Origin: Hyphococcus luteus
GTDB taxonomy: Bacteria > Pseudomonadota > Alphaproteobacteria > Caulobacterales > Parvularculaceae
DNA length: 64,000 bases
Assembly: GCF_002943565.1 (NCBI RefSeq)
Contig: NZ_PJCH01000003.1
Span: forward strand, 256,001-320,000
Reading direction: 5' to 3'
Part shown: positions 42,536 to 54,166 of the stretch, one piece after another
Layout of the letters: every line of letters starts with the position of its first letter
Position numbering within the stretch: position 1 is the stretch's first letter
Made by a program: the position numbers and the translations under genes
The notes under the pieces: generated by a model
What the model was told of the DNA's origin: nothing
What the model saw: the letters and a program-made list of their open reading frames with translations, nothing else
Databases searched by the model: none

Positions 42536-44281
42536 CTAATCGTCAGCCGCCTCGCTCCAGCCTTCCCAGCCGGGCCCGCGCACGACGCGGCCCGCCGTCG
42601 CGCCGGTGTGCTCGCCGTCCTCGATGGTGAGCACGCCGTTGACCAAAACGTCTTCAACGCCCACGGCGAGCTGGTGCGGGTCGGCGAAGGTCGCCTTGTC
42701 CTGAATCGTTTCAGGATCGAAGATGACGACGTCAGCGTAATAGCCCGGCGCCAGCATCCCGCGGTCCCTGATCTTCAGATTGCCCGCAGGCAGCGAGGTC
42801 AGCTTGCGCACGGCCTCTTCGATGGTGAGGACGCCTTCCTCGCGCACATATTTGGCGAAGACCCGGGCGAAATTGCCGTAAGCGCGCGGATGGGTGCTCT
42901 GCTCGAGGAAGACGCCTTCAGGCGCCATGGAGCCCCCGTCGGAGCCGAAGCTGACCCAGGGCAGCGCGATCTTCTTTTTGATGTTGTCTTCCGACATGGA
43001 GAAATAGACGACCTGCACCCGGCTGCCGTCCTCGATGACGAGGTCCATCGCCGTTTCTGGGTAAGGCGTGCCGCGCTCTTCTGAGACTTCGGCCAAGGTC
43101 TTGCCGATATATTTGCGCAAGTCCGGATTGCGGAAGCCGACAAGAAGGACGCCTTCAGGTCCGCCCGCATTCGCAATCCCGCTGACGAAATCTTCCGACG
43201 GATTGAGAATCGCCTCGGAGACTTTTTTGCGGACTTCCGGGGCTTTCAGCCGCTCAGCCCATTTTTCATAACCGCCTTCCTGCACCCAGAGCGGCATCGC
43301 CGCGTCGAGCCCCGTGGAGCTCGCCGGATAGGCGTACATGTCGGCGGTGATCTTCAGCCCCGCGTCTTGCGCGGCTTCGATCTTTGCGATCGCTTTGTCG
43401 AGCTTGTCCCAGTTCGACTGGCCGCTCGCCTTGAAGTGATAGATTTCCGCCGGCACGCCCGCCTTTTCGGCGATCTCGATGAGCTCGTCGATGGCTTCGA
43501 GAAGCTCCTGCGCCTCGGAACGGATATGGGAAATATACATGCCGCCATATTCGCCGGCGGCTTTGTTGAGCGCGATCAGCTCTTCGGTGTTGGCGAAATT
43601 CGCCGGCGCATAGATGAGCGAAGAGCCGACGCCGAGCGCGCCTTCGCGCATGGCGTCGCGCACCATGCCTTGCATTTCTTCCAGTTCTTCCGGGCTCGCC
43701 TCGCGGTTTTCATAGCCGATGACCGAGGCGCGCAAGGTGGTCGCGCCCACGAAAGACGCGACATTGGGAGAAACGCCGCGCTCTTCCAGATATTCAAGAT
43801 ACTCCCCCAGCGTCGTCCATTCGATGTCGTATTTGATGTCGGACTGGCGTTTTTTCGCCTGGGCCTTCATTTCCTCCGACCACGGACCGTAGGAAACGCC
43901 CTCGCCGAAAACCTCCAGCGTCACGCCTTGGGAAATGTCGCCGAGGCTGCGGCCGTCCTCGATGAGATCGTCGACCGCCCAGGAGAGCATGTTGACGAAG
44001 CCCGGCGCGACGGCGAGGCCTTCGGCGTCGATAACGGTTTCAGCGGAGGCGCCGTCGAGATCGCCGATCGCGGCGATGCGGTCTCCGGCGATGGCGATAT
44101 CGGCAGCCTCTCCCGGCGCGCCGGATCCGTCATAGACCGTCCCGCCTTCAATGATGACGTCATAGCGCGCCGGCGCGTCGGTTTGCGCAGGCGTGTTGGG
44201 GGCTTTCTCCCCGCTGTCCGAGCACGCCGCCGCGAACAGCATCACCGCCGCCGCAAGCCCCCTCGCCATTCCTGTCATCAT
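42536..44281 (-). CDS. D-aminoacylase-like amidohydrolase lipoprotein
   Basis: Exported amidohydrolase-fold protein of 581 aa. ATG 44281 has AGGAG 8 nt upstream and starts a lipoprotein signal with lipobox ending FAAAC (C20), followed by an acidic/Pro linker. The fold is the N-acyl-D-amino-acid deacylase type (YDVIIEGGTVYDGSG, GLAVAPGFVN, HIRSEAQELLEAIDELI, SDGGSMAPEG). The usual metal-binding HxH after PGFI/V is replaced by NMLSW. Activity as a D-aminoacylase is therefore uncertain. Anchored in the periplasm or outer membrane. Confidence 0.85.
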   Translation of the reverse strand: MMTGMARGLAAAVMLFAAACSDSGEKAPNTPAQTDAPARYDVIIEGGTVYDGSGAPGEAADIAIAGDRIAAIGDLDGASAETVIDAEGLAVAPGFVNMLSWAVDDLIEDGRSLGDISQGVTLEVFGEGVSYGPWSEEMKAQAKKRQSDIKYDIEWTTLGEYLEYLEERGVSPNVASFVGATTLRASVIGYENREASPEELEEMQGMVRDAMREGALGVGSSLIYAPANFANTEELIALNKAAGEYGGMYISHIRSEAQELLEAIDELIEIAEKAGVPAEIYHFKASGQSNWDKLDKAIAKIEAAQDAGLKITADMYAYPASSTGLDAAMPLWVQEGGYEKWAERLKAPEVRKKVSEAILNPSEDFVSGIANAGGPEGVLLVGFRNPDLRKYIGKTLAEVSEERGTPYPETAMDLVIEDGSRVQVVYFSMSEDNIKKKIALPWVSFGSDGGSMAPEGVFLEQSTHPRAYGNFARVFAKYVREEGVLTIEEAVRKLTSLPAGNLKIRDRGMLAPGYYADVVIFDPETIQDKATFADPHQLAVGVEDVLVNGVLTIEDGEHTGATAGRVVRGPGWEGWSEAADD

Positions 44282-44325
44282 CGTCCCCGCTCCTTTCGCG
44301 CCCGCGCTCAACATTCAACGCCCCT

Positions 44326-45123
44326 TCAATCTTTGCGTCCCTTCACCAGCGCCTTGATGACGCCGCGCAGGGAGCGCACCTCGCCCTCCGTCAGCCCCGC
44401 CCGCATGAAGGCGACTTTCAGATTGCGCTCCATATTGGGCCGCTTTTCCTCCGGAAAGAAATACCCGGTCTTCTCGAGCTCCCCGACAAGATGCGCGACA
44501 AAGCGCTCGAAATTCTCCCGCGAGGCCGGAAGCGTCGCCTCAAGCTCCGACGGCGGCGCCGTCCTGCCTTCGGCCTTCGCCCATTCATACGCGATAATCA
44601 GCGCCGCCTGCGCAAGATTAAGCGACGCAAAGGCAGGATTCACCGGAATGGAGACAATGGCGTCGGCGCGCATCACATCGTCATTGGCGAGACCTGACCG
44701 CTCGCCGCCGAACAGGACAGCGCAGCGCTCGCCGCGATCGATGCGGGATTTGAGCTCGGCCCCCGCCGCCGCCGGGGCGAGCACCGGCAGGAGCGCTTCA
44801 CGCGACCGCGCCGTCGTCGCCAGGACGTAATTGCAATCGGCGAGGGCCTCGCGCGTCGTCTCGAACACCCGCGCCCGGTCGACGACGAGGGTCGCCCCCG
44901 CCGCCATGGCGCCGGCCTTTTCGTTGGGCCAGCCGTCCCGCGGATTGACCAGCCGGAGGCCCGAAATCCCGAAATTGAGCATCGCCCGGGCCGCCGCGCC
45001 GATATTCTCGCCCATCTGCGGCTCGACCAGCACGAAAAGCGGGGCCGGCTTGACGTCGCCCCGCCCGTCCCGGCGGGCGATTCGCGCCGCTCCGGAGTGC
45101 TTTTCATCCGTTTTTTTTGTCAT
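44326..45123 (-). CDS. trmJ: TrmJ-type tRNA (Cm/Um32) methyltransferase
   Basis: SPOUT-superfamily 2'-O-methyltransferase that modifies position 32 of tRNA anticodon loops. ATG 45123 gives 265 aa (an open frame continues to 45210). Motifs LVEPQMGENIGAAARAMLNF, LFGGERSGLAND and NPAFASLNLAQA line the SAM knot. The C-terminal helices (RNLKVAFMRAGLTEGEVRSLRGVI) are family-typical. Divergent from icd. Confidence 0.92.
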   Translation of the reverse strand: MTKKTDEKHSGAARIARRDGRGDVKPAPLFVLVEPQMGENIGAAARAMLNFGISGLRLVNPRDGWPNEKAGAMAAGATLVVDRARVFETTREALADCNYVLATTARSREALLPVLAPAAAGAELKSRIDRGERCAVLFGGERSGLANDDVMRADAIVSIPVNPAFASLNLAQAALIIAYEWAKAEGRTAPPSELEATLPASRENFERFVAHLVGELEKTGYFFPEEKRPNMERNLKVAFMRAGLTEGEVRSLRGVIKALVKGRKD

Positions 45124-45275
45124 GACCTCGGAAATTCCCGTCGCCGGCGCACTTGTTCCGGCAGGCTCTTTTCTTTTGGGCCCGCCCGATGCTAAGAGCC
45201 CCCGCAACACCCATTCAGTCTAATCTCCAGCGCCGGCGCCTTCCAGCGCGTCCTAAATGTCCGGTAGGAAATTCC

Positions 45276-46493
45276 ATGCAAAAAATCAAAGTCGATAACC
45301 CGATCGTTGAGATGGACGGGGACGAAATGACCCGCATCATCTGGCAGATGATCAAGGACAAGCTGATCCATCCCTATCTCGATATCGACCTGAAATATTT
45401 CGACCTTGGCATTGAGGCCCGGGACGCCAGCGACGACCAGATCACCGTCGACGCGGCCGAGGCCACCAAGAAATACGGCGTCGCCGTCAAATGCGCCACC
45501 ATCACCCCGGACGAGGCGCGGGTCGAGGAATTCGGCCTTAAAAAGATGTGGCGCTCGCCCAACGGCACGATCCGCAACATTCTCGGCGGCGTCGTCTTCC
45601 GCGAGCCGATCATCATCCGCAACGTGCCGCGCCTGGTGCCGGGCTGGACCCAGCCGATCATCATCGGCCGCCACGCCTATGGCGACCAGTATCGCGCCAC
45701 CGACATGCTGTTCCCCGGCAAGGGCAAGCTGACCATGAAATGGGAAGGCGAAAACGGCGACGTCATCGAGGAAGAGGTCTTCGACGCGCCCGCCTCCGGC
45801 ATTTACATGGGCATGTACAATCTCGACGAGTCGATCCGCGACTTCGCCCGCGCGTCGTTCAACTACGCCCTGCAACGCAAATACCCGCTCTACCTCTCCA
45901 CCAAGAACACCATCATGAAAAAATACGATGGCCGGTTCAAAGATCTCTTCCAGGAGATGTACGAGACCGAGTTCAAAGAAAAGTTCGACGCGGCCGGCCT
46001 CACCTATGAGCACCGCCTTATCGACGACATGGTGGCGGCGTGCCTGAAATGGTCCGGCGGCTATGTCTGGGCCTGTAAAAACTATGACGGCGACGTGCAG
46101 TCCGACACAGTGGCGCAAGGCTTCGGCTCGCTCGGCCTGATGACCTCGGTCCTGATGTCGCCCGACGGCAAGACGGTGGAGGCCGAAGCCGCGCACGGCA
46201 CGGTGACCCGTCACTACCGCGCCCATCAGCGCGGCGAAGAGACCTCCACCAACTCCATCGCCTCGATCTACGCCTGGACCCGCGGGCTCGCCCACCGCGG
46301 CAAACTCGACGGCAATGACAAGCTGATCAAATTCGCCACGACCCTCGAAGAGACCGTTATCAAAACGGTCGAGTCCGGCGACATGACCAAGGATCTCGCG
46401 CTCCTCATCGGCGCCGAGCAGAAATGGCTCACCACCACCGGCTTCCTCGAAAAGGTCGACGAAAACTTCCAGAAAGCCCTTTCGAACGCCTAA
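45276..46493 (+). CDS. icd: NADP-dependent isocitrate dehydrogenase
   Basis: TCA-cycle enzyme producing 2-oxoglutarate and NADPH. ATG 45276 gives 405 aa, starting [23 protein letters not shown]. The class II (eukaryote-like) IDH signature is clear: [63 protein letters not shown] with the later [10 protein letters not shown]. Monocistronic. Confidence 0.97.
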   Translation: MQKIKVDNPIVEMDGDEMTRIIWQMIKDKLIHPYLDIDLKYFDLGIEARDASDDQITVDAAEATKKYGVAVKCATITPDEARVEEFGLKKMWRSPNGTIRNILGGVVFREPIIIRNVPRLVPGWTQPIIIGRHAYGDQYRATDMLFPGKGKLTMKWEGENGDVIEEEVFDAPASGIYMGMYNLDESIRDFARASFNYALQRKYPLYLSTKNTIMKKYDGRFKDLFQEMYETEFKEKFDAAGLTYEHRLIDDMVAACLKWSGGYVWACKNYDGDVQSDTVAQGFGSLGLMTSVLMSPDGKTVEAEAAHGTVTRHYRAHQRGEETSTNSIASIYAWTRGLAHRGKLDGNDKLIKFATTLEETVIKTVESGDMTKDLALLIGAEQKWLTTTGFLEKVDENFQKALSNA

Positions 46494-46640
46494 AACCCTT
46501 CGGAAAATCAGCGCGTTCCGCCCTTCCCCGCAGATTCAGGGCGGTTCGCCGCATATGGCTCGCCTTCCCGCGCCCGCCATGGCAGCATGAATGGCGCGAG
46601 GGGCGTTTTGCGTCCACCCCTTCAAAGGAGCCGAGCCATT

Positions 46641-47297
46641 ATGTATCGACCCGTCATCGCGCTCAGCCTTGCGGCAAACCTCGTCGCCCTGCCTGCGGCG
46701 GCAGAGACCAAGACCTACGACCTTCCCGAATTCGAGAGCATCGACATCTCGACCGGCCTGCATCTCGTCGCTGCGGCCGGCGGCGTTCAGTCCGTCGCCG
46801 TCGAGAGCGACGCCGGCGATTTCAGCGAGCTTGAAATCGAGGTGAAAGACGGCGTTCTCAAATTGTCGCGGGAATGGAACCGCCTGCGCTGGCATCAGAA
46901 GAAAAACGATTACAAGATTATTGTCACCGCGCCGAAAATCGACGGCATCGACGCCTCGGCCGGCTCCTATTCAACGCTGTCAAATATCGACGCGGGCCGT
47001 TTCACGGCCGATCTTTCAAGCGGCTCTTTCGTGACCGTCGACGGGCGCGGCGGCGATTGCGTGATCGACATTTCCAGCGGCGCCAATCTTGAGGCGCGCG
47101 CGCTCACCTGCGAGAAAGTCAATGTGGACGTCTCCAGCGGCGGTCATGGCGAGGTTTCAGTCTTGCGCGTTCTTGTGGGCGAGGCCTCAAGCGGCGGGCA
47201 CATGTCGGTTTTCGGCGCGCCGGAGCGGGTGAATATCGACCGCTCTTCCGGCGGGCGGATCAAGCTCAAAGCGCCGGTCTCCGCAAGCAACGACTGA
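46641..47297 (+). CDS. DUF2807 (head GIN) exported beta-helix protein 1
   Basis: 218 aa. AAAGGAG lies about 10 nt before ATG 46641. Signal peptide to PAAA. The mature part has repeats of the form DISTGL/DLSSGS/DISSGA/DVSSGG/EASSGG/DRSSGG spaced about 20 residues, each a turn of a right-handed beta-helix as known for the putative auto-transporter adhesin head GIN domain. Functional role is not established in the family. Followed 58 bp later by a paralogue. Confidence 0.85.
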   Translation: MYRPVIALSLAANLVALPAAAETKTYDLPEFESIDISTGLHLVAAAGGVQSVAVESDAGDFSELEIEVKDGVLKLSREWNRLRWHQKKNDYKIIVTAPKIDGIDASAGSYSTLSNIDAGRFTADLSSGSFVTVDGRGGDCVIDISSGANLEARALTCEKVNVDVSSGGHGEVSVLRVLVGEASSGGHMSVFGAPERVNIDRSSGGRIKLKAPVSASND

Positions 47298-47355
47298 CGC
47301 CGGCTTATCAAGAAAGCCGGTCAACGGCTTCAAGGAAAAAAAGGAAAGGGACCCC

Positions 47356-47997
47356 ATGAAAAAAACAGTCATCGCCAGCGCCTGCGCGGCGTCCGTTCTC
47401 GCCGTCACAGCCGCCCATGCAGAGACCCGCAATTACGATTTCAGCGGCTTTACCATGGTCGACGCCTCCGCCGGGGTCGATGTGGAGATCACGGTCGGCG
47501 ACAATTACGCAATCCGCGCCGAGGGCGATGCGGAAGCGCTTGAACGGCTGCGCATCGAACTCGACGGCGACGCGCTTGAAGTCGGGCGCAAAAGCAACCG
47601 CGGCCTGTTTTCTTTCGGCCGGAGACATCAATCGACGGTCTACATCACCATGCCCTCGCTTGAAGGCGTCGACGTTTCCAGCGGCGCCGACATTGTCGCT
47701 ACCGGCATCGACGCGGGCGAATTCAAAGTCTCGGTTTCAAGCGGCGCCGACGCCGAACTCAGCGGCGAGTGCGGGATGCTGAAAGCCGACGGCTCAAGCG
47801 GCGCCGATCTCGAAGCGGAAGACCTCAAATGCGCGGATGCGATCGCCGACGTCTCCTCCGGCGCCGATCTCACGATCTATGCGTCACAAAGCCTTGAAGC
47901 GGACGCATCGAGCGGCGGCGACATCACCGTCTATGGCGGCCCGCAGAAAACCAATGTGGACGAATCGTCGGGCGGCGACGTCCACATCCGCGACTAG
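47356..47997 (+). CDS. DUF2807 (head GIN) exported beta-helix protein 2
   Basis: 213 aa with signal peptide ending AHA. Same repeat plan as its neighbour: DASAGV, DVSSGA, SVSSGA, DGSSGA, DVSSGA, DASSGG, DESSGG. N-terminal NYDFSGFTMVDASAGVDVEITVGD is the GIN start. Ribosome site AAGGAAAGG upstream. Encoded directly after the first paralogue, likely by tandem duplication; the two differ in length and core residues. Surface or periplasmic location is inferred. Confidence 0.85.
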   Translation: MKKTVIASACAASVLAVTAAHAETRNYDFSGFTMVDASAGVDVEITVGDNYAIRAEGDAEALERLRIELDGDALEVGRKSNRGLFSFGRRHQSTVYITMPSLEGVDVSSGADIVATGIDAGEFKVSVSSGADAELSGECGMLKADGSSGADLEAEDLKCADAIADVSSGADLTIYASQSLEADASSGGDITVYGGPQKTNVDESSGGDVHIRD

Positions 47998-48013
47998 CCT
48001 TCTCCGGCCGATT

Positions 48014-50674
<2,661 letters not shown>

Positions 50675-50897
50675 CTGGGTCCTGCCTCTTTCGCCCTTTG
50701 CGCGGCCCCTTCCAAGGGAGCGGCCGCCGCCCGCAAGGGCCTCATATCCATATAGAAACCGCGCCGGCTCCGTTGAAGGCGCCGGCGCGGCGAAGGTCTT
50801 AAGCTGATGAGCGCGCCCCGTCTAGGCGGCGTCTGGGCGGCGGCGCTGGCGGGCGTTTGAGGAACCGGCCCGCGCCGGGGCCTATAAGTTTCTCCCG

Positions 50898-51269
50898 TCA
50901 GCTCTGGGTCATGCAGAAGGCGTTCAGCTTGTTGCCGTCGGGATCGCGGAAATAGCCCCCATAGAACGTCTCGCCGCGGGGGCCCGCCGCGCCCTCGTCC
51001 TTGGCGCCGAGCTCGATCGCCTTTTTATAGACCCGGTCCACGGTCTCCGGCTTGTCGCAGGCGAGCGCCACCATGGTCCCGTTGCCGGGCGTTGCGGCGT
51101 TCCTGTCATAAGGCTTGATGACGCCGACGCCGGGCTGGCCGGGCGCGGCGCTCCAGGCGATGAAGGTGTCCGTCTCCATCATCCGTTTGCCGCCGAGTTC
51201 GGCGAGCAGCGCATCGTAAAATGTCGCCGATTTCTCCAGGCCGTTGGTCCCCAGCGTCACATAACCAAT
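50898..51269 (-). CDS. VOC-family (glyoxalase-like) protein
   Basis: Vicinal oxygen chelate fold, 123 aa from ATG 51269 (AAGGAG 6-8 nt upstream; the frame is open to 51332). Motifs IGYVTLGTNGLEKSATFYDALL at the start and GYFRDPDGNKLNAFC at the end are typical of small glyoxalase/bleomycin-resistance proteins. The substrate is unknown. Lies between alaS and recA. Confidence 0.88.
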   Translation of the reverse strand: MGYVTLGTNGLEKSATFYDALLAELGGKRMMETDTFIAWSAAPGQPGVGVIKPYDRNAATPGNGTMVALACDKPETVDRVYKKAIELGAKDEGAAGPRGETFYGGYFRDPDGNKLNAFCMTQS

Positions 51270-51431
51270 CATGTCTCTCTCCTTTTCAATGATTGAAAAT
51301 TGATCCGGCAGGCTGTTTTCTCGCGCATTCATCTTCGCCCCGGCGCGGGCAAGAGAAAAGCGCCATGCGCAGCCATGCGGGGACCGGCGGCGTCACAACC
51401 GCGCGATGAGACGCAAAACCCTGTTTCCTGG

Positions 51432-51467
51432 AAACAAATCCCGCGCCCGAAAACGGACGGGCGCGGG
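51432..51467 (-). terminator. recA intrinsic terminator
   Basis: On the minus strand CCCGCGCCCG-TCCGTTTT-CGGGCGCGGG stem followed by ATTTGTTT, 11 bp downstream of the recA stop. Confidence 0.8.
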
Positions 51468-51477
51468 GGAAGCCGGA

Positions 51478-52563
<1,086 letters not shown>

Positions 52564-52613
52564 CTCCGCCTCCGTTGCCTGACAAGGGCCTCCCCTGTCA
52601 ATGAGGCGCGAAT

Positions 52614-52628
52614 GTACGCTCTTTGTTC
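52614..52628. promoter_or_regulatory. Candidate LexA (SOS) box of recA
   Basis: GTAC-GCTCTTT-GTTC on the plus strand matches the alphaproteobacterial SOS box GTTC-N7-GTTC at 7 of 8 positions and lies 51-65 bp before the recA start. Expected by family knowledge; the one mismatch may make it a weaker site. Confidence 0.65.
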
Positions 52629-52907
52629 TCGTTTGGCAACAGAAATAAATTGCTGTTTATATTCATAAAATCATGTTTGTTCTTTTTTTGTGCTTTCAAT
52701 TTGGGCGGCTGAAAGGGCGGCCTCCCGCCCTCGGCTCACGCAAATCGATTCGGAGGCCGGCCGAATGCTGCTCAGATTTTACACTCGGCGGAATTTTCGA
52801 AAGATGACCTAGTCACGCGATCCTTATGCAAGCGTTTTCGAGACCAGTTCGCCGTGCGCCATCGCTTTCAAAAGCCGGTTAAAGCGTTGCTTGATGTCAG
52901 CCCCTTT
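52629..52907. other. Gap between recA promoter and the AT-rich island
   Basis: No gene seen. AT-rich start (52640-52690), then a GGGCGG-CCTCC-CGCCC hairpin near 52712-52730. No integrase, tRNA fragment or obvious attachment repeat. Confidence 0.4.
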
Positions 52908-53303
52908 CTAGCGCCTTGGAAAAAGATAACGACCAACTAAGAGCCAAAAACCAAATACGGCAGTGGTTGTCGTTGTGACTACTGTAATAAACTCTGCTTG
53001 CTCCAACCCGCCGCCCTTGCCGCGTGCCCACATTTGTACGAATGGAAAAACAATAAGAAACACTACCCAAATTAGCGTCAAGGCAAATGCACGGTCAGCA
53101 AAAATTCTACGCTCGCCCATATCCTGAATACGCTCGCTTCCATCAAGAAGCGCATTCAATTCTGATGGGTCATCGGGCGCATTACCAAATAGATATTGAG
53201 CCTCCTCTTGACCCGTCGGAGTGCGGTCAAGAGTAAGGATATCTTGCTTGTCCCTAGTCCAAAGACGGAACTTGCGTCCGGTAGTGCTTTTTGATGAGGT
53301 CAA
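52908..53303 (-). CDS. Two-TM membrane protein paired with a Panacea-domain gene (putative toxin/effector)
   Basis: 131 aa from TTG 53303 (GGA 8 nt upstream), overlapping the 3' end of the Panacea gene by 50 bp. The N-terminal 70 residues are charged and probably cytoplasmic (YLFGNAPDDPSELNALLDGSE). Two TM helices lie at about 73-92 and 104-126 with a short loop (ARGKGGGLEQAE) and end YLFPRR. The topology matches small membrane toxins and 2TM defence effectors. No family recognised. Codon use is AT-rich compared with its neighbours, suggesting recent transfer. Confidence 0.7.
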   Translation of the reverse strand: MTSSKSTTGRKFRLWTRDKQDILTLDRTPTGQEEAQYLFGNAPDDPSELNALLDGSERIQDMGERRIFADRAFALTLIWVVFLIVFPFVQMWARGKGGGLEQAEFITVVTTTTTAVFGFWLLVGRYLFPRR

Positions 53304-53751
53304 CTGGAATTTCCAAACCTTTAGGCACTCGGTAATTGTACTTTTTTGCCATCTCGCTCCAGGGGGAGTTTGGGGCGTGAGTTAAATCTGAAAGAGAAGT
53401 GCCTGAACACTTCCCGTACTTTTTCCAGACTTTCTCAACTACGGAAACAATTTCTGGATCAGTAACCCGAGTAGGGTTTTCCGGATCGTCATCAAAGGCA
53501 AACACAACCGGATGAGATATAATCTCATTACGGTAATCTTTGAGATCTTGGTAAAGCGTCGAAAATACTGGTCCGTAGGTCCAGACTTGCGGATTCTCAC
53601 TCAAAAATGGTTCATCGTGTGTCTGGAGCCAATGACCATGTGTTAGATAGGCAAGCTTTTGCGCCTTCATGTGAGAAATATCGCCATTGGCACCGTACTT
53701 GTCCAAAAAGGTATTCACCAGCCAAAGCGGATAGACCCGGTTATTTGCCAT
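53254..53751 (-). CDS. Panacea-domain (DUF4065/SocA-like) protein, putative antitoxin
   Basis: 165 aa from ATG 53751, with GAGGAGG about 10 nt upstream; an extension to 53808 is unlikely. The Panacea core is clear: MKAQKLAYLTHGHWLQTHDEP then VWTYGPVFSTLYQDLKDYRN. Panacea proteins are antitoxins that neutralise many unrelated toxins, including membrane ones, and SocA is a proteolytic adaptor version. C-terminal half (VEKVWKKYGKCSGTSLSDLTHAPNSPWSEM in sequence) is helical. The overlapping downstream gene is the likely partner. AT-rich relative to the chromosome. Confidence 0.85.
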   Translation of the reverse strand: MANNRVYPLWLVNTFLDKYGANGDISHMKAQKLAYLTHGHWLQTHDEPFLSENPQVWTYGPVFSTLYQDLKDYRNEIISHPVVFAFDDDPENPTRVTDPEIVSVVEKVWKKYGKCSGTSLSDLTHAPNSPWSEMAKKYNYRVPKGLEIPVDLIKKHYRTQVPSLD

Positions 53752-54166
53752 GGATAAACAACCTCCTCTCCCGCAACTAGTTGGAACTAAAACATATCGC
53801 CGAGTCAATCATATGAATAAATTTCCATTGACTCTCAACACGTTACATAAGTTGTGCCGAATCGCTTTGCAATAGATGCTTATTCCGCTTTTTCATTCAG
53901 CGACTTAACAATCTCCTCAAATTGACGTTATCCCCAACAACCCCTCCCCGAATGCGGGGACTCAGCAGGCGATTCCCGGTTACAATCCCCCGCTATGCTG
54001 GCCCCGATACGCCAACCCCGCTACACGGGCGCCATATTCCGGCGCTATATACGGGCCCAGGGAACAATTGGCGGGGGAAAGGCCTTTCCCAAAGGGCCGA
54101 AGCGCTGCTGATTACGACTGACCGCCAGCGCGAGCCCTTAACGCCGCTATTTAAAAGAGCCGACCC
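53752..54166. promoter_or_regulatory. Upstream region of the Panacea pair and of the AsmA gene
   Basis: 415 bp without a gene. On the minus strand TTGCAA (53873-53868), a 17-nt spacer and TATGTA (53850-53845) make a good sigma-70-type promoter about 94 bp before the Panacea start. The plus-strand half from about 53920 returns to high GC and contains only short direct and inverted GC runs before the asmA start. Nothing else identified. Confidence 0.5.

Noticed and set aside
45192-46295. 367-aa minus-strand frame opposite icd
   Set aside because: Icd is certain on the plus strand; the antisense frame lacks a start context and family match.
52564-54166. Integrated prophage or genomic island around the Panacea pair
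   Set aside because: Only two AT-rich genes; no integrase, att repeats, tRNA or phage genes. Called a small transferred module only.
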